From the IMG/VR virus record IMGVR_UViG_3300044966_000194, positions 1-35,852 of that record: a DNA stretch of 35,852 bases. One strand, 5' to 3'. Below are positions 7,175 through 14,900 of the stretch, in pieces. The position numbers were made by a program, and so were the translations under genes. The notes beneath the pieces were generated by a model. It did no database searches. It worked only from the letters and a program-made list of their open reading frames with translations, and was not told the origin of the DNA. The number at the start of each line of letters is the position of its first letter. The stretch's first letter is position 1. This stretch comes from a virus.

Positions 7175-7212
7175 ACTAATGTAATACCAAACAAACAAGC
7201 AGGAGGCTTGAA

Positions 7213-7665
7213 ATGAATACCATCAGCAAAGACCAATCCATAATCACACAGGTGGCTGCAAAAATTGCTGCCGACCTGACACCTAAGACAGATGACATTA
7301 TGCTTAACATCGCTAATTGGGCGATGGCGTTTGATGCCACAACCGATGCCCTGTTGCAAAAGCATGGCATGACCAACGGCGGTATGACCGAACAAGAAGT
7401 AGCACAGGCTGTTATTTCAACCTTTGGTGCTACACCAGTAGAAACCCCTGCACCAGCCCCACAGGCTTCCTCAGGTGGCTTTCAGGTCCGTGTCAAGGGT
7501 ACACAACATGGTCCGATTCCAGCATGGTTGCATGCAGAATGTGCCAAGGTTGGCGTAACCGAAGTGTGGGACAACCGTGACGGTTTGCAAGCAAACCCTA
7601 AGCGTCCTTGGTTCAAGGCAGTCTCAGGCGACAAAGCGTTTTGGGAACCACGAGCAAAGCGTTAA
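7213..7665 (+). CDS. Hypothetical replication-cassette protein with conserved C-terminal domain
   Basis: 150 residues. The N-terminal 70 are helical. A Pro/Ala linker follows (about 73-90), then a C-terminal segment, VKGTQHGPIPAWLHAECAKV through WDNRD and NPKRPWFKA, that I recognise as recurring in phage proteins without an assigned function. The layout (oligomerising helix, flexible linker, compact domain) and position before the helicase would suit a DNA-binding accessory factor. GGAGG lies upstream. No catalytic motif is visible. Confidence 0.65.
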   Translation: MNTISKDQSIITQVAAKIAADLTPKTDDIMLNIANWAMAFDATTDALLQKHGMTNGGMTEQEVAQAVISTFGATPVETPAPAPQASSGGFQVRVKGTQHGPIPAWLHAECAKVGVTEVWDNRDGLQANPKRPWFKAVSGDKAFWEPRAKR

Positions 7666-7671
7666 ACAAAC

Positions 7672-8754
7672 ATGACACCTGCTCCTGATTACACGGAGCG
7701 TTGGGCAAAGATTGGACGGGGCGAGAACATCGCCCCGTCCGATTTGTCTATAACGCCAAAGTTTAACTACTTTACGCCACTTGAAAAAGCGGCTGATGAT
7801 TATGTCCATTGGGCGCAAACACCACACGAACGAGTTTACACAGGTTTCGCAGACATTGATTCCGAGATGCGAGGAATAGCACCAGCCGAATTATGTTTGG
7901 TAAACGGCTACTCACATAGCGGTAAAACACTGGCACTACTACAGATACTTGTAGCGAACAAGGACAAGCGTGTTGTGTATTTCTGTCCTGACGAGCCACG
8001 AACATTAACGCTGATTAAGTTGGCGTGTGTTGTTCATGGTGTGGATGCGAACATGTTGGAACAACAAATCGCCAACAATGACCGCACAGCCATAAATTTG
8101 TTAAAGGACACAGCACGGGAACATTTCCCGAACCTAGCCGTGTTTGACCAAACAGTTTCACTGTTGGACATGGAACGCTCATTAGCGGAAGTGTCCGATG
8201 CGATTGGTGACCCACAACTTATCGTTGTGGATTACTTGGAACTGTTGACGGGTGCTGGCGAGGATGTTCCATCCAAAGCCAACGCAATTAAAGCGTTCGG
8301 TAAACGCCATAATAAACCGTTACTTGTGTTGCACCAATCGTCACGCTCATCGGGTGCTGATGGAAAAAAAATGACTATCAGTTCAGGTGCTTATGGTGGT
8401 GAACAACAAGCGACACACATTATTGGTGTACGCCGTAAACGGTTTGAAATTGAAGGTTACATTCGTGACCTGCAAGGAAAACTGGAGCGTTCCGCTAATA
8501 CCGAAAAGATTATGGAAAAGATTGAATCATTACAGTACGAGTTGCGTATCCACATGGATACCGTCACACTCAACTTAGTGAAGTGCAAGCGTCCTGCTTC
8601 GCAGTTGCTTGACGATATGGATTTCACAATTGAATACGGCACAGGTCGTTTACATCGGCTTGACACAGGTGTGCTACCTTGGAAAGAAACACGACCTAGC
8701 GTGGACAATCCACTAGAACAGTTAACACTCGCAGAAACCTTGGAGGACTGGTGA
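7672..8754 (+). CDS. DnaB-like replicative helicase (SF4, RecA fold)
   Basis: 360 residues. Walker A GYSHSGKT (79-86), the acidic pair in YFCPDEP (about 103-109), Walker B LIVVDYLELL (183-192) and the HQSSR motif (221-225) fit the DnaB/SF4 C-terminal domain. An N-terminal primase-interaction domain of normal DnaB is missing or very short (about 55 residues). It overlaps the primase gene by four bases, implying a coupled helicase-primase pair at the fork. No obvious ribosome site is seen at the ATG, so coupling to the preceding gene is likely. Confidence 0.85.
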   Translation: MTPAPDYTERWAKIGRGENIAPSDLSITPKFNYFTPLEKAADDYVHWAQTPHERVYTGFADIDSEMRGIAPAELCLVNGYSHSGKTLALLQILVANKDKRVVYFCPDEPRTLTLIKLACVVHGVDANMLEQQIANNDRTAINLLKDTAREHFPNLAVFDQTVSLLDMERSLAEVSDAIGDPQLIVVDYLELLTGAGEDVPSKANAIKAFGKRHNKPLLVLHQSSRSSGADGKKMTISSGAYGGEQQATHIIGVRRKRFEIEGYIRDLQGKLERSANTEKIMEKIESLQYELRIHMDTVTLNLVKCKRPASQLLDDMDFTIEYGTGRLHRLDTGVLPWKETRPSVDNPLEQLTLAETLEDW

Positions 8755-9674
8755 TACCTGATTACATTATGAAACAGTTCATCACACTGTTTCGTGGACG
8801 GGCAGATGTTTACGGACATAACGAAGGTCGCTGTGTAAAAGAACAGTTGACCGACAAAGTGTTCCAACAACACCTGACAGGGGAAGCACCAATCGGTGTG
8901 TACCCGATGCTCCCACACGCCGACCAATATTATGTGGCATGGGGTTGCGTTGACTTTGACACAGCCGATGCAGACCAACACGCAGTCAAACTCCATGACG
9001 CATTGCTAGAAGCAGGCATCGTGTCATGGATAGAGAAATCCCGTAGCAAAGGATTCCATGTTTGGGTATTCGCTGACCATGCTGTCCTTGCTGAGGATAT
9101 GCGTAACATGCTGGTAGTTGCATCCCATGTAGCGGAAACACCAACCACCGAAGTTAACCCGAAGCAAACCACTTTGAAAGCAGGACAATATGGAAACTAT
9201 GTTCGCCTACCATACCCGAATATCGCAGACACTACGACAGACAAGCAACGCATCTTCAACAGAAACCATGTGGAGCAGGGCAATTTCACTAGCCCGTTGC
9301 TGTTCAGTGACTTTGTTCAATCTGCCCACCACCATCGGACTCCGCAGGAAGCGATTAAGCGCATCGCATCCATGTATCAACCACCCAAGCAAGAACCAGT
9401 TGTCGTAAATGATTATGTTTATGATGCAACTCTCAGTGAGGCTATGCAGATACTTAGCCCGTTGGGCAAGGTCATTTGGCGTGACGGACCGTTAGCAGGC
9501 AAAGACCGTTCATCCACGCTGGCGAAGTTGGGTCACGAAACTGTTCGCAGTGGACTGAACCCTAGTCAGACTAAGATTGTGTTGATGACAGCAGATAAAC
9601 GGTGGGGCAAATATCATTTGCGCCACGATGGTGAACTAGAAATAGACAAACTTGTAGTGAGGGTCCATTCATAA
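8751..9674 (+). CDS. Archaeo-eukaryotic-type primase (PrimPol-like)
   Basis: 307 residues from GTG 8751; GGAGG lies four bases upstream, while ATG 8769 would be too far away. Core motifs: CVDFDTAD with D68/D70 as metal ligands, SRSKGFHVW (97-105) with H103 as the nucleotide-binding histidine, and GNYVRLPYP further on. This resembles the primase of TOTE-type and plasmid/phage PrimPol proteins. The C-terminal 100 residues may be a helical accessory domain. It is expected to make primers and perhaps extend DNA. No DNA polymerase is visible in the window. Confidence 0.8.
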   Translation: MIPDYIMKQFITLFRGRADVYGHNEGRCVKEQLTDKVFQQHLTGEAPIGVYPMLPHADQYYVAWGCVDFDTADADQHAVKLHDALLEAGIVSWIEKSRSKGFHVWVFADHAVLAEDMRNMLVVASHVAETPTTEVNPKQTTLKAGQYGNYVRLPYPNIADTTTDKQRIFNRNHVEQGNFTSPLLFSDFVQSAHHHRTPQEAIKRIASMYQPPKQEPVVVNDYVYDATLSEAMQILSPLGKVIWRDGPLAGKDRSSTLAKLGHETVRSGLNPSQTKIVLMTADKRWGKYHLRHDGELEIDKLVVRVHS

Positions 9675-10258
9675 TGACAACAATACTTGCAATCCAAGGT
9701 GAGGACTACTGTGCAATCGGTTCCGACTCACAATGGACAGATGACTACAACCGTGTTGGACGCATGAACCAACCCAAAGTAGTTGCCGTAGGCAAATATC
9801 TGATTGGCGTAGCAGGAGACACCCGTGGTGCGAATGTGATTCAACATGCGTTCAACCCACCAGTACTCCCACCCAAACTTGTTGGCGCAAAACTCGTGAA
9901 GTTTATGGTGTCACACTTTGTCCCCGCCTATAAAGAATGTTTAGAAGCACATGGTGCAGGCAGACCACAATACGATGACCAGCCAGCGCAATCAGCAAAC
10001 GAGATACTCGTTTGCGCTAATGGCACAGTGTTTCAAATTGATGAGGATTATGGAACAGAAACAGACACATGCAACCTGTATGCAATCGGTTCAGGTGGAC
10101 ACTTTGGTTTAGGTGCATTGCAGGCTTACACAAACGGGAAGCGTGTCGTACAAGCAAATGCTAAACAGTTGTTGCTTAAATCGTTAACAGTTTCTGCAAA
10201 GTTTGATAGCGGTTCAGGCGCACCATTCCACACCTTCATACAGACAGCAAAACCATAA
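9674..10258 (+). CDS. HslV/proteasome-beta-like Ntn hydrolase
   Basis: 194 residues. After Met removal the N-terminus would be Thr (MTTILA), the nucleophile of HslV and proteasome beta subunits. D18 (GSDSQW) and K35 (QPKVV) match the catalytic Asp and Lys, and VGKYLIGVAGD and IGSGGHFGLGALQA match the family's strand and GSGG segments. No HslU-type unfoldase is adjacent; the MoxR-like ATPase is far upstream. It could degrade phage or host proteins, or be a self-assembling peptidase. It overlaps its neighbours by one base on each side. Fold fairly sure, activity untested. Confidence 0.78.
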   Translation: MTTILAIQGEDYCAIGSDSQWTDDYNRVGRMNQPKVVAVGKYLIGVAGDTRGANVIQHAFNPPVLPPKLVGAKLVKFMVSHFVPAYKECLEAHGAGRPQYDDQPAQSANEILVCANGTVFQIDEDYGTETDTCNLYAIGSGGHFGLGALQAYTNGKRVVQANAKQLLLKSLTVSAKFDSGSGAPFHTFIQTAKP

Positions 10259-10617
10259 TGGCAGCGAAGCGTAAAAACAAAAAGAAACCACACACCGTTT
10301 TCTTTCCAATCAAACCAATTCCGAAAGGACGACCACGCATGACACGCTATGGTCGTGTTTTTACGCCCAAAACCACACTTGAAGCAGAAGCATACATCGC
10401 ACAAATATATGACGGACCCAAATATGAAGGCACAGTAAAAGTTGAATGTGTATTCACACCCACAGGAACAACAGTAACGCTAACTCCGATTGATGGTGAG
10501 CAATCCAAACTTCGTGGCGACCTAGATAACTATGTGAAACTATTAATGGATGGTTTGAACGGTGTTGCATGGTTGGATGACAAACAGGTAACTGTTATTC
10601 AGGCGGAAAAACAGTGA
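10258..10617 (+). CDS. rusA: RusA-family Holliday junction resolvase
   Basis: 119 residues, the normal family length. KGRPRMT near residue 23 and the DLDNYVKLLMDGLNGVAWLDDKQV block (88-111) are the classical RusA signature, with D88, D90 and D107 as likely metal ligands. It resolves four-way junctions made during replication and recombination and may clear branches before packaging. An 11-residue Lys/Arg-rich N-terminal extension precedes the domain. It overlaps the previous gene by one base and the next by four. Confidence 0.88.
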   Translation: MAAKRKNKKKPHTVFFPIKPIPKGRPRMTRYGRVFTPKTTLEAEAYIAQIYDGPKYEGTVKVECVFTPTGTTVTLTPIDGEQSKLRGDLDNYVKLLMDGLNGVAWLDDKQVTVIQAEKQ

Positions 10618-11093
10618 GCAAAAACCAATCAGATTATGATATTCCAGCCCGCAAGTTTGACTTCCATACCGACCTAAAGTTCGGTAAAAAAGGTGAAAAA
10701 CTTGTAGAGGATTTTCTTGATGCCATGTCTGATGGTTCCTTTGAAGTTAAAACAGACCGATACCGCAACGGGCGTATGGTCCTAGAGATGACTCATAATC
10801 CACGCAAGAAACTGGATGATGAGGGTAAACCGTTATGGACCCCTTCGGGGCTTTCCATAACAAAAGCAAAATGGTGGGTATATGTTTATACCTTGGATGG
10901 CTCCTTTGTGATAGTTAGCACGGACAGAATCAAACGATACTTAAAAGCCAACAAGGAGAGATTTAATCCAAAGAAATACCACTCTTTTGCATGGTCCTCC
11001 AGCAACCCGTCAAAAGGATATTTGCTGGAACCTGAGGATGTTATGGACATGATGATTAACACGGAATACGATGAAGTACGAACCAACGAGTAA
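10614..11093 (+). CDS. Putative PD-(D/E)XK-fold nuclease
   Basis: 159 residues from GTG 10614, overlapping the rusA stop. GKKGEKLVEDFL (about 24-35) followed by SFEVKTDRYRNGRMVLEM (about 42-59) gives the spaced E...E-x-K pattern of small PD-(D/E)XK nucleases. SGLSITKAKWWVYV, after it, is common in this family. It could cut DNA during recombination or host-DNA breakdown. The motif assignment is mine and should be checked with a fold search. Confidence 0.6.
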   Translation: MSKNQSDYDIPARKFDFHTDLKFGKKGEKLVEDFLDAMSDGSFEVKTDRYRNGRMVLEMTHNPRKKLDDEGKPLWTPSGLSITKAKWWVYVYTLDGSFVIVSTDRIKRYLKANKERFNPKKYHSFAWSSSNPSKGYLLEPEDVMDMMINTEYDEVRTNE

Positions 11094-11394
11094 AACTGGT
11101 AAAACCGAAATAGAATTATTGATGCAACCGTTTTCGGTTACACATGATGAAACCGATTGGGAACTGATTGAACTGATACAAGAGTCACTGTCCACGCTAA
11201 GCGAAGCAGACCAAGACGCATTACATGGCATATACTATTTGCGACAAACATATCAAGAACTTGCAAGCGACCTTGGCATTAAAGCCAAGTCGCATGCGTG
11301 GAGAAAAGTTGATTCAGCGTTAAAAAATTTACAGAAAGCATTATTGGAAAACGAAAAATTCGTTGAAAAAATGGGAGAAAAATATGACATCTAA
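11071..11394 (+). CDS. Sigma-70 region-4-like protein
   Basis: 107 residues. Residues 35-92 (IQESLSTLSEADQDALHGIYY, then YQELASDLGI and a basic recognition helix SHAWRKVDSALKNL) look like region 4 of sigma factors, which binds the -35 element. Region 2 is absent, so it is not a full sigma factor. It could redirect host RNA polymerase, act as an anti-sigma-like appropriator, or simply be an HTH protein. It overlaps the nuclease gene by 23 bases. It lies near the end of the early block, a sensible place for a late-gene activator. Confidence 0.6.
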   Translation: MKYEPTSKTGKTEIELLMQPFSVTHDETDWELIELIQESLSTLSEADQDALHGIYYLRQTYQELASDLGIKAKSHAWRKVDSALKNLQKALLENEKFVEKMGEKYDI

Positions 11395-11611
11395 ATATGG
11401 TGAAACAGGAACAAGATACGAGATTGGTGGGGGAGAAATTTTTGTTGACGAAAAATTTATTATCTCAACACTCATGGCATTAATATATGTTATTTCTGAA
11501 ACCGACAAGACCGAAGCCGAAAAAATTGAATACTTAGCAGGGAAATTATATGACGAAATCAAAGAAGTTGAATTTGACGACACTGAACGAACAACTGACA
11601 CTCCTGCATGA
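11384..11611 (+). CDS. 75-residue acidic hypothetical protein
   Basis: ATG at 11384 follows GGGAG; the TTG at 11363 is less likely. The product is acidic with two helical segments (IISTLMALIYVISE, AEKIEYLAGKLYDEIKEVE). It overlaps the previous and next genes. Function unknown. Confidence 0.6.
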   Translation: MTSKYGETGTRYEIGGGEIFVDEKFIISTLMALIYVISETDKTEAEKIEYLAGKLYDEIKEVEFDDTERTTDTPA

Positions 11612-11711
11612 AGAACTGAAACAGGCTGGCGCACCAAAAACAGCAATCAGACGGGTTGAGGACATCGCTGTGTCTGTTGCATGGTTGGATAAACATGCCA
11701 AAAAATCATAA
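11550..11711 (+). CDS. 53-residue basic hypothetical protein
   Basis: Starts within the previous gene (ATG 11550, after a weak AGGGA) and ends in TCATAA. The product is basic and helical with no known motif. It lies in another frame than both overlapping neighbours. Accepted with moderate confidence because the packing matches the compact style of this block. Confidence 0.45.
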   Translation: MTKSKKLNLTTLNEQLTLLHEELKQAGAPKTAIRRVEDIAVSVAWLDKHAKKS

Positions 11712-11949
11712 CCCAGACTTCAACCCAGATGACATGTCTGAACTTGAAGGTATATTTGCTCAGATGATAGAGGATAACGAAACAGGTTTCGTTATGGAAT
11801 TTATAATCAGCAAACTTGCTGCCAAAGAACTAGTTGAAGCATGGACAGAAGCGAAGTATGGAAACCCTTCCGCACTCGCATTGTCATGGCAAGAGTACGG
11901 TAAAATCATTACCGAACTCGCTCAGGCTTTAGACGACCCTACTTCTTAG
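11695..11949 (+). CDS. 84-residue hypothetical protein, last rightward gene
   Basis: ATG 11695 lies within the previous gene; the longer frame from 11656 has no better ribosome site. The product is acidic and helical (AAKELVEAWTEAKYG), with no known motif. Its last 11 bases overlap the end of the convergent 1798-residue gene, and a terminator hairpin covers the overlap. Confidence 0.55.
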   Translation: MPKNHNPDFNPDDMSELEGIFAQMIEDNETGFVMEFIISKLAAKELVEAWTEAKYGNPSALALSWQEYGKIITELAQALDDPTS

Positions 11950-11972
11950 GGTTCATTTTGTTTGTTTTAACA
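11935..11972 (+). terminator. Intrinsic terminator for the rightward transcription unit
   Basis: ACCCTA (11936-11941) pairs with TAGGGT (11947-11952) around CTTCT, and a G-T pair extends the base. A T-rich tract with two TTTT runs follows. It sits exactly where the two convergent genes overlap. Read leftward, the bases after the stem are not U-rich, so it should stop mainly rightward transcription. Confidence 0.6.
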
Positions 11973-14900
11973 AGGTCTTTCAAGTATTGCGCCAACTCTA
12001 TTGTGCGCCCATACGATTCGGATTCCTGTTGCTGTGGACCAATATAACGAGCAGGAACACCAAGCCAGTTAAGAATGTTACCCAACTGGCGTTCCTTGTA
12101 TGAACCTTTACCGCCCGTAGCACCACCAGTAACACGGTTCAACTGTCCCAACACAGGTAGCAAGTTCTGTGCAACATACGGTACACGCTCATCCAATAAC
12201 AGTTCACCAGTCTTAGGGTCAACACCAACAAGAGCGTCCTTACCAATTGCGTTAGCAATTGTTCGTAACACCGTTTTGTCAAGCACACCAGTAGCAGGGG
12301 ACTGCTTCTCCTTAAACGGACCAACATCAATACCCAACTGCCTGCCAGCAATAAGTTCAAACGGCAACTTTATAACAGGAGCCATCTGACCAACCAACCG
12401 TTCAGGGTTCGTAAGTTGTTGCAACTGTTGTTCCAAACGAACCATCGGCAAATCAGGTGTCAAAACCCACTGCCCACCCTCACCGTTCGGACCAGCAATA
12501 GCAATCGGATTATAGTCCGCAATCCACTTCGGCATTATAATGTTGTCACCAACAGGTGAGTTCTCTGTAACTTTGTCATAAATGCTGTACGCCGATGGAT
12601 GCACCACACGCTCAACCATCTGCAACGGCACATTCCGACTAGTCCAAATCCAAAACGGGATAACTTTGCGTGCGCCCTCATCAAAACCACTCAGGTCGCT
12701 ATAGTCAAAGTGGTAGCGGTTAATACGAACCACAGCCTCATCAAACGACTGTCCACGCCTGAGGGAATCCAAAGCCATTGGGTATCGCACAGCCCGTTCA
12801 ACAAAGTCGTTCTTTGAACGAATAAACTTTGTTGCCTTGTTGTTCAAAACCTTTTCGCTGAGAGTGCCACGAATAGCAGGACTAGCAAGTTCATCCGACT
12901 GTCCACGACCAGTTGCTGCGGTTGCTTTCCATGCTTCCTCCATAATGGCTCGTTCTCTAGGAGGATACTTGGACAAGAACTTCAACCATGCTTCCTCACC
13001 TTGACCCAAACGATAAGCCGCACGGAACCCAAGTTCAATGTCGCTCAGTGGAACGCCAGCGACATGATTCATAAAAGTTGCCGACATACCGTTACGGACA
13101 AAGAAACCAACCGTGCTAGTTGCATAAGTTTTAAAGAACACAACGCTGTAGTCATATGCTTTAATGAAAGCATTTTTTGTGATGTTGCTACGCAACTTCT
13201 CTAGGTTTGGTTTCCAAACTTTAAGAACTTCCTCAGGCATCATCACACCAAGGTTGGCGATTTCCTCCCACCCTTCAAGAGTGTCGTCAATCATCCGTCC
13301 AACCAAACCACTACGCATCATGTCAAGAGTTGCTTCAATTCGTGGAATCGTCACAGCCTCATGCACAGCAAGTCGTGCCTCATCCGCTAACAGCAATGTT
13401 GTTACACGGTCATAAGCGTTACGCAACGCAGGGTCCTGAATACCGCCAACGCTGGCAAGAACACGGTCAACTTTACGCACCCAAGCAGCCGATGCACCAG
13501 CCGCCGCACCTTTAGGTGGGCGGGCTGACAACAGAATATGCAAATCCTGAATATCTTTAGCAAGGACAGTACCAGTCGTACTAGACCAAGTTTTCAAAAC
13601 CTTAGCCTGATTCATCAACATAGCGATGCGTTCTTTATAATCACCAATCGCATCAACCTTTGCACCACCCTTAGAACCAATTCGTGGAACGCCTTCAGAA
13701 ACATAAATAGATTCAATCTCTTTATCTAACTGTGTTAAAGCGGTTTCATATTTCTTTTCCATACGAACCAGTTCACGCTGAGCATTTTCACGAGTCAAAG
13801 TAGTTTTCACACCACCAATATTGATTTCAATAGAATCAGTTCGGCGCAACTGTTCCATAGCGGCTTCAGTTTTCTTTAAACGCCTATTGGCACTGGCTGT
13901 TAGCCCACCTTTGCGTCCACTAAGTGATTTCAGTTCAGCCCGTTTATCAATAGAAGCCAACAGTGCGCTCTCCAACGCATTAAATTCCTCCTCCTTGGCG
14001 GCTTTTGCAAGCGAAACCTCTAAAGAAGCCTGCTCATATTCACCGCTAAGTATGCGTTGAACAAACACATTATCTTTAACATTTCTTACAGGCGCACTTG
14101 GACCCATGCTTGGCTGCGGAAAAGTTTCATTATGAGGAAATATAACAGCCCACTCATCAACAGTTTCAATATCATCAACAAGTTCCCGTGGAACCAACAA
14201 ACCCCTACGACTATTGTTTGGGTTAGTGCTTTGACGAAACGCACTCGCACCCCAAAGTTCCTCCATAACTTCCCTAGCAAAAATGTCAACATCTTCAGGG
14301 TCATCAAGTTCAGGAATCAAACGAATACGCTCATCAATAGCATTAAAAATTGCTTTGATTTCCTCCTCAGAAACAGCCTCAGCAGGATTAATAGCCCTAG
14401 CGTGGAAATACACTGTGTCAACTAAATTTGCAACCTCAGGATAAAACTCTACAAGTTGTGGGTCATATGCGCCAGTTTCAACAAGTTGACGATAAGCAAC
14501 ACTGAACTCCTCACCCTCAACCATCAAACCTTTTTGCGCTAAAGCAAACCCCATGTCCTCGCCAAAACTGTCAGGACTAAAATACTCTTGTGCTTGAATA
14601 GGGTTACGCAAGTCAACAAGTTCAGTATCAGGAACAGCATCCATCGCTACGGATGATTCAAAGTTGTTGAAACCTTCATCTCGTGGTTTAGTGCGGAATA
14701 CTTTATAACCCGCTTCCTCTGGAAGTTCAATCAAATCACCAGCATCGCCATAAAGCAAACCATCGTTTGCGTATGTGGCGTTCGCTTTTGTTTCAGCAAT
14801 AGTGGTAAAACCTTGTTCAATGTTTTCAAGTTCATAATATTCGTCAGCCTTTTCCGCACGAAGTTGTGCATACTCACGACCATCAGGTATAGCGTCAATT

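Noticed and set aside
14057-14425. Rightward frames inside the 1798-residue gene and similar long shadows elsewhere
   Set aside because: They mirror a well-supported gene on the other strand, with no ribosome sites.
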